A stretch of 64,000 bases of DNA from Arthrobacter citreus (GTDB lineage: Bacteria > Actinomycetota > Actinomycetes > Actinomycetales > Micrococcaceae): positions 248,001 through 312,000 of the forward strand of contig NZ_VTFV01000003.1 of NCBI RefSeq assembly GCF_009192745.1. Reading direction: 5' to 3'. The position numbers and the translations under genes were made by a program. Below, piece by piece: positions 37,360 through 50,872 of the stretch; position 1 is the first letter of the stretch, and the number at the start of each line of letters is the position of its first letter. The notes below the pieces were generated by a model that saw only the letters and a program-made list of their open reading frames with translations, was not told the DNA's origin and did not search any database.

Positions 37360-38753
37360 CTACAGCAAACCCCGCTACACCCGCCAAACCCGCCCCTGCG
37401 GCCACCCCGGTGCTTTCATCCACCGGAACCTACCTGCTCCGCGGCGCAATGCTGCTGGGCAAGGACCGCTCCGACCTCCTGATCCGTGACGGCATCATCG
37501 CCGCCGTTGGCCAGGACCTGGAAGCGCCCGACGGCGCGTTGAGAATTGATGCCGACGGCCTGGTTGCCCTGCCCGGCATGGTTGACCTGCATACCCACCT
37601 GCGTGAACCCGGCCGGGAAGACGCAGAGACCGTAGAGACCGGAACCCGGGCCGCGGCCCTGGGCGGTTTCACCGCCGTGCATGCCATGGCCAACTCCAAC
37701 CCCGTGGCGGACACCGCCGGCGTGGTGGAGCAGGTCTACAGCCTGGGGCTGAAATCCGGCTGGGTGGACGTCCGCCCGGTAGGCGCCGTCACCGTGGGCC
37801 TGAAGGGGGAGCGCCTGGCTGAGCTCGGTGCCATGGCCGACTCCCGTGCCCGCGTCCGGGTCTTCTCCGATGACGGTATGTGCGTCCATGACCCGGTGCT
37901 GATGCGCCGCGCGCTTGAATACGTCAAGGCGTTCGACGGCGTGGTCGCCCAGCACGCACAGGAACCGCGCATGACCGACGGCGCGCAGATGCACGAGGGC
38001 GAAGTCAGCGCCGTCCTGGGACTGCCTGGCTGGCCCGCCGTGGCGGAGGAATCCATCATTGCCCGCGACGTGCTGCTGGCCCAGCACACCGGCTCAAGGC
38101 TGCACGTGTGCCATGTCTCCACCGCCGGATCCGTGGAGATCATCCGCTGGGCCAAGGAACGCGGCATCAACGTGACGGCTGAGGTCACTCCGCACCACCT
38201 GCTGCTCACCGATGAAGCCGTGCGCAGCTACGACCCCGTGTACAAGGTGAACCCGCCGCTGCGCACTGAATCCGACGTCGAGGCACTGCGCCGCGGTCTG
38301 GCGGACGGCACGATCGACATCGTCGGCACCGACCACGCACCCCACCCCAGCGAGCACAAGGAATGCGAGTGGGCGCAGGCCGCCATGGGCATGACCGGAC
38401 TTGAAACGGCACTGTCCGTGGTCCAGGCCACCATGATCGAAACCGGCCTGATGGACTGGGAGGGCTTCGCCCGGGTGACTTCCACCACGCCGGCCCGGAT
38501 CGGACGCGTAGCAACACAGGGAAGACCGCTCCAAACCGGTGAACCGGCCAACGTCATATTGGTTGACCCGGCTGCGCGGCGCACCGTGGACCCCCATAAG
38601 ATGGCAACCATGGGCAAGAACAGTCCTTATGCGGGGCTGGAACTGCCCGGAATGGTCCGTGCCGCTTTCTTCGCCGGCCACCCCACCGTCCTGGACGGCG
38701 CACTAAACGGCCCCCGGGCCGCAGCAGCAGAGGAGACTCCATGGATTGGCTGA
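37356..38753 (+). CDS. pyrC: Dihydroorotase
   Basis: 465 residues. Cyclises carbamoyl aspartate. Metal ligands [13 protein letters not shown] (HxH), the VAQHAQEP and [11 protein letters not shown] histidines, and the catalytic Asp in [12 protein letters not shown]. The type I (multi-domain-like, Bacillus-type) form. The first 20 residues are Pro/Ala/Thr-rich and not conserved. GTG start overlapping pyrB; a small membrane protein gene begins 13 bp inside its 3' end. Confidence 0.97.
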   Translation: MTTANPATPAKPAPAATPVLSSTGTYLLRGAMLLGKDRSDLLIRDGIIAAVGQDLEAPDGALRIDADGLVALPGMVDLHTHLREPGREDAETVETGTRAAALGGFTAVHAMANSNPVADTAGVVEQVYSLGLKSGWVDVRPVGAVTVGLKGERLAELGAMADSRARVRVFSDDGMCVHDPVLMRRALEYVKAFDGVVAQHAQEPRMTDGAQMHEGEVSAVLGLPGWPAVAEESIIARDVLLAQHTGSRLHVCHVSTAGSVEIIRWAKERGINVTAEVTPHHLLLTDEAVRSYDPVYKVNPPLRTESDVEALRRGLADGTIDIVGTDHAPHPSEHKECEWAQAAMGMTGLETALSVVQATMIETGLMDWEGFARVTSTTPARIGRVATQGRPLQTGEPANVILVDPAARRTVDPHKMATMGKNSPYAGLELPGMVRAAFFAGHPTVLDGALNGPRAAAAEETPWIG

Positions 38754-39256
38754 TCTTCCTCATCGGAGTTCTTGCAGCCGCAGCGATTGTGCTGACGCTG
38801 TTTGCCGTCGGCTGGCGGGGACGCCGCCGGCGCCAGTCGGACATTCCCCGGCCCCGGCCGCTGCCGGCAGACCTGGAGCTGCCCCGGTTCGAGGCTGACG
38901 GACAATACGTCGCCACCACCACCGCGGGCGACTGGCTGGACCGGGTGGCTGTCTACGGCATGGGCGTCAAATCAGTGGCGACTGCCGCAGTCTTCGATGA
39001 AGGCCTGCTGTTCGCACGGACGGGCGCACCGGACGTCTGGATTCCCCGGGAAGACCTGCGCGATGTACGCCTGGAGCGCGGGATGGCCGGAAAATTCGTG
39101 GAGAAGGAGGGCCTGGTCATGGTGACCTGGCAGCTCGGACCAAAGCGGGTCGACACCGGGTTCCGTACCCGTGCGGCCGACCACAAGAACCCCCTGGTTT
39201 CGGCGATCAAGGCGCTGGGCCCGGAATCAGCAACATCTAGCGAGGAACAACTGTGA
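38741..39256 (+). CDS. Single-helix membrane protein with PH-like domain, in the pyr operon
   Basis: 171 residues: one N-terminal membrane helix (about 3-25, [20 protein letters not shown]), a basic stop (RGRRRRQ), a Pro-rich linker and a beta-rich domain of about 110 residues ([40 protein letters not shown]) resembling the PH-like domains of small actinobacterial membrane proteins. Position between pyrC and carA is common in actinobacteria from general knowledge; its job there is unknown. Overlaps pyrC by 13 nt and carA by 4 nt (GTGA). Confidence 0.85.
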   Translation: MDWLIFLIGVLAAAAIVLTLFAVGWRGRRRRQSDIPRPRPLPADLELPRFEADGQYVATTTAGDWLDRVAVYGMGVKSVATAAVFDEGLLFARTGAPDVWIPREDLRDVRLERGMAGKFVEKEGLVMVTWQLGPKRVDTGFRTRAADHKNPLVSAIKALGPESATSSEEQL

Positions 39257-40430
39257 CAGTGAACCAAACCCCCGCCCCGAGAACAGCTGTCCTCATGCTG
39301 GAGGACGGCCGCAGCTTCCGCGGCCGCAGCTACGGGGCCACGGGCACCGCCCTGGGCGAGGCAGTCTTCGCCACCGGCATGACCGGCTACCAGGAGACCA
39401 TCACGGACCCCTCCTACGCCCGGCAGCTGGTCGTCCAGACGGCCCCGCACATCGGTAACACCGGTGTGAACAGCGACGACGCCGAGTCCCGGCGGATCTG
39501 GGTAGCGGGCTACATTGTCCGCGACGCAGCCCGAAAGCCCTCCAACTGGCGCTCCGAGCGGACCCTCGACGAGGACCTCGCCGCCCAGGGTGTGGTTGGC
39601 ATCTCCGGCGTCGACACCCGCGCCATCACCCGCCATCTGCGGGAGCGCGGCGCCATGAAGGCCGGGATCTTCTCCGGCGAGGCAGCCCTGCGCAGCGACG
39701 CTGACCTGCTCGCTGAAGTGCGGGCCCAGGAGTCAATGGCCGGCTCCCGCCTCGCCGAGGAAGTGAGCATCGAGGCAAGCTACGTCGTCGAGCCTTCCGC
39801 CCACGGCTGGGAAGGTGAGCCCCGCTTCACCGTGGCCGCCCTGGACCTGGGCATCAAGTCCATGACCCCGGTGCGTTTCGCTGAACGCGGCGTGCGGGTG
39901 CACGTGCTGCCCGCTTCCGCCACCCTCGAAGACGTACAGGCACTGAACCCCGACGGCGTCTTTATGTCCAACGGTCCCGGCGACCCCGCCACGGCCGATA
40001 ACCAGGTGAAGCTGCTGCGCGACGTGCTGGACACCGGCACCCCGTTCTTCGGCATTTGCTTCGGCAACCAGATCCTCGGACGTGCCCTGGGCTTCGGCAC
40101 CTACAAGCTGCCCTACGGCCACCGCGGCATCAACCAGCCCGTCCTGGACCGGCGCACCGGCAAGGTGGAAATCACCTCGCAGAACCACGGCTTCGCCGTC
40201 GACGCTCCGCTGGACGGTCCCGTCACCGCGCCCGAGGCCCGGTTCGGCCAGGTGGAAGTGAGCCACATCAGCCTCAATGACAACGTGGTGGAAGGCCTCG
40301 CCTGCCTGGACATCCCCGCGTTCTCCGTCCAGTACCACCCCGAAGCCGCCGCCGGCCCGCACGACTCCGCCTACCTGTTCGACCGCTTCGTCGACCTGAT
40401 GGCCTCCAGCAAGAACAAGGAATCCCGCTA

Positions 40431-40431
<1 letters not shown>
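39253..40431 (+). CDS. carA: Carbamoyl-phosphate synthase small (glutaminase) subunit
   Basis: 392 residues. Releases ammonia from glutamine for CarB. N-terminal domain [20 protein letters not shown]; class I glutamine amidotransferase domain with the nucleophile Cys in [17 protein letters not shown], oxyanion [11 protein letters not shown] and catalytic His/Glu in [18 protein letters not shown] start; stop shares one base with the carB ATG (TAATG). Confidence 0.98.
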
Positions 40432-43719
<3,288 letters not shown>

Positions 43720-43727
<8 letters not shown>

Positions 43728-44583
43728 GCACGGCACTAACGCTGCCGGCGGGCGCGCACCCTTTGGTGCGCGCCTGCGGGCAGCGATGGACACGCGCGGA
43801 CCGCTCTGCGTCGGCATCGACCCCCATCCCGGCCTGCTGGCCGCCTGGGGACTGAACGACGACGCCGCCGGGCTGGAACGCTTCTCGCTCACCGTCCTGG
43901 AGGCGGTGGGGGAGCAGGCTGCTGCCCTGAAGCCGCAGGTTGCACTGTATGAGCGCCACGGGTCGGCAGGCATCGCCGTCCTGGAACGGCTGCTGGCTTC
44001 CTGCGCTGAGGCCGGCGTCCTTTCGATCGCTGATGCCAAGCGCGGAGACATCGGCTCCACCATGGCCGCCTACGCAGACGCGTGGCTGCGGGACGACTCG
44101 CCGCTGGCGGCTGACTCGGTCACCCTGAGCCCGTATCTTGGCTACGAGTCGCTGCGTCCGGCCCTGGACCTGGCTGACGCCACGGGCAGGGGAGTTTTTG
44201 TCCTGGGACTGACCTCCAACCCAGAGGGTGCCTCAGTGCAGCACGTTGGGGCGGACCGGTCCGTGGCTGCACGGATCATCGATGCCGCGACGGCGGAAAA
44301 CGCTGCCGCCCGGCCCCTCGGGTCCACGGGCCTGGTTATCGGGGCAACCGTCGGTTCTGCACTGGCTGACCTGGGCATTGACCTGGCTGCCGCAAACGCG
44401 CCCATCCTTGCACCCGGGCTCGGTGCCCAGGGAGCAACAGGGGAAGACCTGCGGAAAACTTTCGGCGCCGCCTACGCGAACGTGCTCGCCACGTCCAGCA
44501 GGGACATCCTCAAGGCAGGCCCGGATCGCGCGGCACTGCGGGAAGCTGCCGTCCGGACGCTGGACGGACTCCCTCAGCCATAG
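43720..44583 (+). CDS. pyrF: Orotidine 5'-phosphate decarboxylase (type 2)
   Basis: 287 residues. Last step to [22 protein letters not shown], the catalytic [19 protein letters not shown] (Lys-Asp array), [14 protein letters not shown] and the C-terminal [16 protein letters not shown] mark the type 2 family. TTG start overlapping carB, chosen because the family's RAPFGARL segment begins before the first ATG at 43786. The operon ends here at a hairpin; pyrD and pyrE are not in the window's operon. Confidence 0.95.
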
Positions 44584-44616
44584 TGGAAACCGGTACGTCT
44601 AACGTACCGGTTTCCA
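44584..44616 (+). terminator. Hairpin terminator of the pyr operon
   Basis: Perfect 15-bp stem TGGAAACCGGTACGT / ACGTACCGGTTTCCA with a CTA loop right after the pyrF stop. Only a short T-rich tail (TTGCATT) follows, and this tail doubles as the -35 of the next promoter. Confidence 0.8.
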
Positions 44617-44645
44617 TTGCATTGCCCGCACAGTGCGGATAGGTT
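44617..44645 (+). promoter_or_regulatory. Promoter of mihF (TTGCAT - 17 bp - TAGGTT)
   Basis: TTGCAT at 44617-44622 and TAGGTT at 44640-44645 with a 17-bp spacer; leader of about 75 nt to mihF. Confidence 0.55.
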
Positions 44646-44725
44646 CGGACCCTAGCCCAAGAAACCGCAAAGCCGCCGGTCACAACCAGTTTGACGGGCG
44701 GTCAGTCTTCGCCCGGGAGAGCCAA

Positions 44726-45043
44726 TTGAACCTCAAACCACTGACTGAAGCCGAGCGCACCAGGGCGCGGGAAAAGGCCACCGCCGCCCGCACCGTGCGG
44801 GCCGAGATCAAGTCCAAGATCAAATCCGGTGAACTCTCGGTCGAAGAGGTCATCGTCTCCCGTGCTTCCGAGGAAGCAGTGGGCCGCCTGAAGGTCGTAG
44901 ACCTGCTGCGGGCACTGCCTGGTGTGGGGGAACGCCGCGCAGCTGGAATAATGGCTACCGTGGGTATCGCCCCAACCCGCCGGGTGAGGGGTCTTGGTGT
45001 CCACCAGCGCAAGGCGCTGATTGAATTACTGGAGTCCGACTAA
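44726..45043 (+). CDS. mihF: Actinobacterial integration host factor (mIHF)
   Basis: 105 residues. Nucleoid-associated DNA-binding protein unrelated in sequence to proteobacterial IHF. A long basic N-terminal helix (TRAREKATAARTVRAEIKSK), then SGELSVEEVIVSRASEEAVG and the H2TH DNA-binding module VVDLLRALPGVGERRAAGIM with GIAPTRRVRGLGVHQRKAL. Essential in mycobacteria. TTG start with GGGAGA upstream; the frame is open further upstream but that part is not conserved. Synteny pyrF-mihF-gmk is typical. Confidence 0.95.
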   Translation: MNLKPLTEAERTRAREKATAARTVRAEIKSKIKSGELSVEEVIVSRASEEAVGRLKVVDLLRALPGVGERRAAGIMATVGIAPTRRVRGLGVHQRKALIELLESD

Positions 45044-45107
45044 GCCGGCCGCCGCCTACCGCGGCTGCGGCGCCGTCGGACCTGTTCCCTAAACAAGTGA
45101 GGTCTAC

Positions 45108-45677
45108 GTGTCGCAACCGCGGCTGACAGTTCTGGCAGGTCCCACCGCCGTTGGCAAAGGCACTGTGTCCACCTACATCCGGGATAACTATCCCGAGGTC
45201 TGGCTTTCCGTGTCCGCTACCACCCGCGCCCCTCGCCCGGGCGAGGAAAACGGCGTGCACTACTTCTTCGTGACGTCGGACGAGTTCGACGACCTCGTCT
45301 CCGAGGGGCAGATGCTCGAGTGGGCCGTGGTCCACGGACACAACCGCTACGGCACGCTGCGCCGCACCGTGGAAGCTGCCATGGCTGACGGCCGCTCGGT
45401 ATTGCTGGAGATTGACCTGCAGGGCGCGCGGCAGGTCAAGGAGTCCATGCCGGAGGCGAATTTCGTCTTCTTGGCACCGCCTTCATGGGATGAAATGGTC
45501 CGCCGCCTGGTGGGCCGCGGCACTGAAACACCCGAGGAGCAGCAGCGGCGGCTGGAAACCGCTAAACTGGAACTTGCTGCCGAGCCCGAGTTCGATCACA
45601 CTGTCATCAATGATGACGTTCAGCGGGCTGCAGCAGAGCTCGTTTCACTCATGGGGATCAGCCCTCGCCAACGCTGA
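45108..45677 (+). CDS. gmk: Guanylate kinase
   Basis: 189 residues. GMP to GDP with ATP. P-loop [17 protein letters not shown] (Thr in place of the usual Ser), GMP-binding [20 protein letters not shown] and [32 protein letters not shown] and the lid [22 protein letters not shown] start with GAGG upstream. Confidence 0.97.
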   Translation: MSQPRLTVLAGPTAVGKGTVSTYIRDNYPEVWLSVSATTRAPRPGEENGVHYFFVTSDEFDDLVSEGQMLEWAVVHGHNRYGTLRRTVEAAMADGRSVLLEIDLQGARQVKESMPEANFVFLAPPSWDEMVRRLVGRGTETPEEQQRRLETAKLELAAEPEFDHTVINDDVQRAAAELVSLMGISPRQR

Positions 45678-45716
45678 GCTGCTGTTCTTGATCCGCACGA
45701 AAACTTTGGAGATCTT

Positions 45717-45977
45717 TTGTCTACCCAGCCTGAAGGCATCATCAACCCGCCGATCGACGACCTGCTGACGGCCGCTGATTCCAAGTACGCCCTGGTCATC
45801 TACGGCGCCAAGCGCGCCCGGCAGATCAACGCCTACTACTCCCAGCTGCACGAAGGCCTGTTCGAGTACGTGGGCCCGCTGGTGGAAACCAAGCTCAACG
45901 AAAAGCCGCTTTCCATCGCCCTGCGCGAGATCAACGAGGGCATGCTGGTAGTCCGCGCCAACGAAACCGCCGAGTAA
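45717..45977 (+). CDS. rpoZ: DNA-directed RNA polymerase omega subunit
   Basis: 86 residues. Helps assemble RNA polymerase through the beta' subunit. [20 protein letters not shown] with [15 protein letters not shown] and [16 protein letters not shown] are the conserved omega blocks. TTG start with GGAG upstream; 39 bp after gmk. Confidence 0.96.
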   Translation: MSTQPEGIINPPIDDLLTAADSKYALVIYGAKRARQINAYYSQLHEGLFEYVGPLVETKLNEKPLSIALREINEGMLVVRANETAE

Positions 45978-46011
45978 GGCACAAAACCTACGGCTAGGAG
46001 GTTGGACAGGC

Positions 46012-47286
46012 GTGCGCATTGTCCTGGGGGTGGGCGGCGGTATCGCTGCCTACAAGGCAGCGTCACTGCTGCGCCTGTTCACCGAAGCCGGCCACAGCGT
46101 CCAGGTGGTGCCCACCGAGGCATCCACCCGCTTTGTGGGCATAGCCACCTGGGAAGCACTCTCCGGGCACCCGGTCAGCACCACGGTGTTCGACGCCGTG
46201 GACACCGTCAACCACGTCCGGCTCGGCCATGAAGCCGACCTGATCGTGGTGGCACCGGCCACTGCGGACCTGCTGGCCAGGGCCGCGGCAGGCCTGGCCT
46301 CCGACCTGCTCACCAACACGCTGCTGATGGCCAGCGGACCGGTGTTCTTTGCTCCGGCAATGCACACCGAAATGTGGAACCACCCGGCCACGCAGGCCAA
46401 CGTGGCCACGCTGCGCTCCCGCGGCGCAGTTGTCATGGAGCCGGCCATTGGCCGCCTGACCGGCAAGGATTCCGGCCCGGGACGGCTCCCGGAGCCGGAG
46501 GACATCTACGCTGCGGCGCTGGCTGCGGCTGGAGAAGCCGGCTCCGCGCCGGCTGCCGGCCTGCTGGCCGGCCGCCGGGTAACCGTTACCGCAGGAGGCA
46601 CCCGGGAACCCCTGGATCCCGTCCGCTTCCTGGGCAACCGGTCCTCCGGCAAGCAGGGTGCGGCTGTTGCGGCTGCAGCCGTAGCCGAAGGAGCCCAGGT
46701 GAGGTTCGTCGCAGCCCACTTGGAGGTTCCCGTCCCTGAGGGGGTGGAACTGGTACAGGTGGAAACCGCCCTGGAACTGCGCGACGCCGTCCACGATGCG
46801 GTGCAGTCCACGGATGTGCTGGTCATGTCCGCAGCAGTGGCAGACTTCCGGCCCGGAGAAAACGCGGACACCAAAATCAAGAAGCGCGACGACGGAGCGG
46901 ACCCCGTGATCACGCTGGTGCGCAATCCGGACATCCTGGCCGAAACCGTGCAGAACCGCTCCGCTTCCGGCACCGGACCCTCCCTGATTGTGGGTTTCGC
47001 CGCGGAGACCGGCGACGGCAGTGGATCGGTGCTGGAGTACGGACGCCGCAAACTCGAACGCAAGGGCTGCGACCTCCTGGTCCTGAACCAGGTGGGCCGT
47101 TCGCTTGTGTTTGGCCAGGACAGCACTGAAGTGAGGATTCTCTCACCGCATGAGGACCCCCGGATCGAGCCGCCGGCACTGACGGGAAGCAAAACCGACA
47201 TTGCCCGGCACCTGGTGGAACGGATCGCCGCTGAACTTGCCGGTGCTCCGGCGTCCAGCTCCACCGGCGCCGTTCCTCCGGGATAG
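46012..47286 (+). CDS. coaBC: Bifunctional phosphopantothenoylcysteine decarboxylase / synthetase
   Basis: 424 residues. Two successive steps of coenzyme A synthesis. CoaC flavoprotein half (1-180): VGGGIAAYKAASLLRLFTE, NHVRLGHEADLIVVAPATAD (active-site His), and PAMHTEMWNHPATQ. The E. coli active-site Cys loop is here GRLTGKDSGPGRLPEP, without Cys, the version I associate with actinobacteria. CoaB half (190-424): VTVTAGGTREPLDPVRFLGN, RSSGKQG and AAVADFRPGENADTKIKK. GTG start with AGGAGG. Confidence 0.96.
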   Translation: MRIVLGVGGGIAAYKAASLLRLFTEAGHSVQVVPTEASTRFVGIATWEALSGHPVSTTVFDAVDTVNHVRLGHEADLIVVAPATADLLARAAAGLASDLLTNTLLMASGPVFFAPAMHTEMWNHPATQANVATLRSRGAVVMEPAIGRLTGKDSGPGRLPEPEDIYAAALAAAGEAGSAPAAGLLAGRRVTVTAGGTREPLDPVRFLGNRSSGKQGAAVAAAAVAEGAQVRFVAAHLEVPVPEGVELVQVETALELRDAVHDAVQSTDVLVMSAAVADFRPGENADTKIKKRDDGADPVITLVRNPDILAETVQNRSASGTGPSLIVGFAAETGDGSGSVLEYGRRKLERKGCDLLVLNQVGRSLVFGQDSTEVRILSPHEDPRIEPPALTGSKTDIARHLVERIAAELAGAPASSSTGAVPPG

Positions 47287-47344
47287 CGTTTCCAGCCCGT
47301 TCGTTTTCCCTCCCGGCCGCTGAGCAACCCGCCGACCCTGCGCG

Positions 47345-47364
47345 CCTGCCCTGAGGCCGGCAGG
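47345..47364 (+). terminator. Possible weak terminator after coaBC
   Basis: CCTGCC / GGCAGG stem with an 8-nt loop followed a few bases later by a T-rich stretch. Short stem, low confidence. Confidence 0.3.
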
Positions 47365-47405
47365 ATCGGGTATTTCTTCCCGTGCAGCAATGCGACTCCC
47401 GATGA

Positions 47406-47460
47406 CCGTGCATGGCACGGCATGACCCAGACGGGGACTGTCCCCGGAACGAAGTAGAGT
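47406..47460 (+). promoter_or_regulatory. metK leaderless promoter region with two palindromes
   Basis: The -10 TAGAGT (47455-47460) ends 6 nt before the GTG of metK. Upstream lie two perfect short inverted repeats, CCGTGC-ATG-GCACGG (47406-47420) and CGGGGA-CTG-TCCCCG (47432-47446); the second covers the -35 position and could be an operator. No SAM riboswitch can lie in a leaderless message. Confidence 0.5.
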
Positions 47461-47466
47461 AAACCC

Positions 47467-48693
47467 GTGACTTCCAGCAATACGACTGCCCCCGCCGAAT
47501 CCAGTGCCCTGCGGCTGTTCACCTCCGAGTCGGTGACCGAAGGCCACCCGGACAAGATCTGTGACCAGATCAGCGATGCGATCCTCGACGGCCTGCTCAA
47601 AGCCGACCCCGAATCCCGCGTTGCCGTGGAGACCCTCGTCACCACGGGGCTGGTCCACGTTGCGGGTGAGGTCACCACAGAAGGCTATGTGGAGATCCCG
47701 CAGCTGGTCCGCGACACCATCCTGGAGATCGGCTACGACTCCTCGGCCAACGGTTTCGACGGTGCACGCTGCGGCGTCTCCGTCTCCATCGGCCAGCAGT
47801 CCCCGGAGATCGCCTCCCGCGTCTTCAACTCTGTGGAGAACCGTTCCGGCGACGCCGTAGACCCCTTCGACGCCCAGGGCGCCGGCGACCAAGGCATCAT
47901 GTTCGGCTTTGCCAGCGATGAAACCAGCGTCCTGATGCCCACACCGATCTGGCTGGCCCACCGCCTCTCCGAGCGCCTGACGCAGGTCCGCAAGGACGGC
48001 ACCCTGCCTTACCTGCGTCCTGACGGCAAGACCCAGGTCACCATCGGCTACGAGGGCGACCGCCCGGTGTCCGTGGACTCAGTTGTTGTTTCCACCCAGC
48101 ATGCTGCGGACCTCGACCAGGGCCAGCTGCACCGGGACATGGTTGAGTACGTGGTCAATCCCGTCCTCTCCGGAACCGAGCTGGACACCTCCGGAGTGCG
48201 CCACATCATCAACCCCGGCGGCCCCTTCGTCATTGGCGGCCCCGTAGGCGATGCAGGCCTCACCGGGCGCAAGATCATCGTGGACACCTACGGCGGGTTC
48301 TCCCGGCACGGCGGCGGTGCCTTCTCCGGCAAGGACCCGAGCAAGGTTGACCGTTCAGCTGCCTACGCAATGCGCTGGGTTGCCAAGAACGTGGTTGCCG
48401 CAGGGCTGGCGCGCCGGGCCGAAATCCAGATCGCCTATGCAATCGGCATGGCCCGCCCCGTGGGTATCTACGTTGAGACCTTCGGCACGGAAACCGTAGA
48501 CCCGATGCGTATCTCGCAGGCCATCAACGAGGTTTTCGACCTGCGTCCGCTGGGCATCATCAACGCCCTGGACCTCAAGCGGCCCATCTACCAGAAGACA
48601 GCCGCCCACGGGCACTTCGGCCGCGAGGATGAAGGCTTCACCTGGGAGCGCCTCGACAAGGTCGAGGAACTGCGGCGCTGGTTTAACGCCTAG
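47467..48693 (+). CDS. metK: S-adenosylmethionine synthetase
   Basis: 408 residues. Makes SAM from methionine and [23 protein letters not shown] at the N-terminus, [17 protein letters not shown] (signature 1), TVDTYGG-type loop [20 protein letters not shown] (signature 2) and [23 protein letters not shown] start, apparently leaderless. priA follows 64 bp downstream. Confidence 0.98.
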   Translation: MTSSNTTAPAESSALRLFTSESVTEGHPDKICDQISDAILDGLLKADPESRVAVETLVTTGLVHVAGEVTTEGYVEIPQLVRDTILEIGYDSSANGFDGARCGVSVSIGQQSPEIASRVFNSVENRSGDAVDPFDAQGAGDQGIMFGFASDETSVLMPTPIWLAHRLSERLTQVRKDGTLPYLRPDGKTQVTIGYEGDRPVSVDSVVVSTQHAADLDQGQLHRDMVEYVVNPVLSGTELDTSGVRHIINPGGPFVIGGPVGDAGLTGRKIIVDTYGGFSRHGGGAFSGKDPSKVDRSAAYAMRWVAKNVVAAGLARRAEIQIAYAIGMARPVGIYVETFGTETVDPMRISQAINEVFDLRPLGIINALDLKRPIYQKTAAHGHFGREDEGFTWERLDKVEELRRWFNA

Positions 48694-48757
48694 CCCCATG
48701 GGAGAGCATCCGCCGCAGCGTGCGCCCGGGGGAGGGCGCGCTTCAGCGGAGGAAGGT

Positions 48758-50866
48758 GTGCAGCTCTCCCTGCTGCACGGCTTCAGCACGCCCGCAACAC
48801 CCGTGGGGAAGTCCCAGCCGGCACCTGAACTGCCAATCGCCCGGGTATTGCTGGACTCACCCCTGCCGCACCTTGACCGTCCCTTCGACTACCTGGTGCC
48901 TGCCGACCTCAGTGACGCCGCGGTGCCCGGCGTCCGCGTGAAGGTCCGTTTCGGCGGCCAGGAGCTTGCCGGGTTCCTGATTGAGCGGCTGGCATCCACG
49001 GATACCACGGCCCGGCTGGTGAACCTGGGCAAGGTGGTATCAGCGGTACCCGTGCTGAGTCCGGAAATACTGGGCCTGGCCCAGTCCGTTGCCGCACGCT
49101 GCGCCGGATCCGTCCACGACGTGCTCAGGGTTGCAGTTCCGCCGCGGGTGGCCCGGGTAGAGAAGGAGTTCGCTGACCGGGTGCCCGGAGCCGGGACCCA
49201 GGACGAACCCACCGCCGGGACGGCGGAAAAAGCGGAGGAAAAAAACGGGCCATCCGACGCTCCGCCGAAGCAGGGCCAACCTGCCGGGAACCCTTTCCGG
49301 CGGTACGCGCACGGCCCCCGTTTCCTGAGCCATCTTGCTGCCGGCCACAGCCCGCGTGCCGTGCTGAGTTCGCTCCGCGGCTATGGTCCTGACGCCTGGC
49401 CGCGGGAAATAGCCGCAGCCGTGGAGGCCACCGTGCTATCCGGGCGGGGCGCCGTCGTGGTGGTGCCGGACCAGAAGGACCTGGCACGCGTCATGGACGC
49501 GCTGCAGGACAGGGTGCCGGCGGATACCGCCGTTCGGCTCACGGGCGAGGACGGTCCCACCCCCAGATACCGCAGTTTCCTGCGGCTGCTCTACGGCGAC
49601 GCGTCCGTGGCGGTGGGCACCCGCTCCGCCGCCTACGCGCCCGTGGCGAATCTTGGCCTTGTCTGCATCTGGGACGACGCCGACGACCTCCATGCCGAGC
49701 AGCGTGCACCGTATCAGCATGCGCGCGATGTCCTGCTGCTTCGGGCCGAGGCCGCCGGTGCCGGGATGCTCGTTGCCTCGCATACCCGCAGCACCGAAGC
49801 CCAGCGCCTGATCGAGTCCGGATGGGCGGCACCACTGGACGCCGAGCGTGCGCTGGTGCGGGCCTCCACGGCACGGGTGATGAGCACCGCGGACACCTTC
49901 AACCTGGAGCGGGACCCGCTGGCCGCCCGCGCACGAATTCCGCATGCGGCGTGGAAAGCGGCCCAGGATGGCCTGAAGCGCGGCCCCGTGCTGGTGCAGG
50001 TAGCCCGGACGGGTTTCTCCCCGGCGCTGTCCTGCCAGGACTGCCGGGAACCGGCCCGGTGCCGGCAATGCCAGGGGCCGCTGGCCCAGGCGGGCCGGAA
50101 TTCCCCGCCCGCCTGCCGCTGGTGTGCCCGGCCGGAGCCGAGATGGCACTGCCCCCACTGCGGCAGCTTCCGGCTGCGGGCATCTACCGCCGGTGCGGGA
50201 CGGACGGCCGAGGAGCTCGGACGGGCTTTCCCGTCCGTGACCGTGGTGTCCTCGGCTGGAGACCATATCCGTTCGGAGGTTCCTGACGCACCTGCCCTGG
50301 TTGTTGCCACCCCCGGGGCGGAACCGGTGGCGCCGTCGGGCTATGCCGCCGCCCTGCTGCTGGACGGAACCGCCATGCTCTCGCGGCAGTCGCTGCGGGC
50401 ACAGGAAGAAACCCTGCGCCGCTGGCTCACCGCCTCAGCCCTGGTCCGCCCGGCGTCAGAGGGGGGAGTGGTAGTGGTTACTGCCGATGACACCGCCACC
50501 GTAGGCCATCTGCTGCGCTGGGATCCGGCAGGTGCTGCCGAGCGCGAACTTGCCCTCCGCCGGGAGCTGGGACTGCCGCCGGCTGTGCGCTACGCGGAGC
50601 TGACCGGCTCCCGTGAAGGCCTGGAGGGATTTGTGTCCCGTCTTGGCCTGCCCGAAAGCGCCCGCATTGTGGGCCCGGCTCCCGTGGAAGAATCGACGGT
50701 TCACGGCGCCGAAGCCGCCGCCCAGCGCTGGCGGACCCTCTGCTTCTTCCCCTACAGCGAGGCAAACGTGATCACGCCGGCCATGCGGGCTGCCAAGGCA
50801 GCCCTTTCCGCCCGGCGGACCGGCGATCCGGTGTACATACGCGTTGACGCCCCCGACGGCCTCTAG
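48758..50866 (+). CDS. priA: Probable primosomal protein PriA, helicase motifs degenerate
   Basis: 702 residues. N-terminal 3'-DNA-binding domain (ARVLLDSPLPHLDRPFDYLV, PGVRVKVRFGGQELAGFLIE) and the central zinc cluster CQDCREPARCRQCQGPL with CRWCARPEPRWHCPHCGS are intact. The expected Walker A is absent (AATVLSGRGAVVVVPDQKDL in its place) and the DEAH position reads WDDADDLHAEQ. Actinobacterial PriA proteins are known to lack detectable helicase motifs. Start is GTG with GGAGG 5 nt upstream; the frame is open back into metK. Confidence 0.9.
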   Translation: MQLSLLHGFSTPATPVGKSQPAPELPIARVLLDSPLPHLDRPFDYLVPADLSDAAVPGVRVKVRFGGQELAGFLIERLASTDTTARLVNLGKVVSAVPVLSPEILGLAQSVAARCAGSVHDVLRVAVPPRVARVEKEFADRVPGAGTQDEPTAGTAEKAEEKNGPSDAPPKQGQPAGNPFRRYAHGPRFLSHLAAGHSPRAVLSSLRGYGPDAWPREIAAAVEATVLSGRGAVVVVPDQKDLARVMDALQDRVPADTAVRLTGEDGPTPRYRSFLRLLYGDASVAVGTRSAAYAPVANLGLVCIWDDADDLHAEQRAPYQHARDVLLLRAEAAGAGMLVASHTRSTEAQRLIESGWAAPLDAERALVRASTARVMSTADTFNLERDPLAARARIPHAAWKAAQDGLKRGPVLVQVARTGFSPALSCQDCREPARCRQCQGPLAQAGRNSPPACRWCARPEPRWHCPHCGSFRLRASTAGAGRTAEELGRAFPSVTVVSSAGDHIRSEVPDAPALVVATPGAEPVAPSGYAAALLLDGTAMLSRQSLRAQEETLRRWLTASALVRPASEGGVVVVTADDTATVGHLLRWDPAGAAERELALRRELGLPPAVRYAELTGSREGLEGFVSRLGLPESARIVGPAPVEESTVHGAEAAAQRWRTLCFFPYSEANVITPAMRAAKAALSARRTGDPVYIRVDAPDGL

Positions 50867-50872
50867 CACCGG

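Noticed and set aside
47287-47466. SAM riboswitch upstream of metK
   Set aside because: No SAM-I or SAM-IV core could be recognised, and the promoter sits directly on the start codon, leaving no leader.
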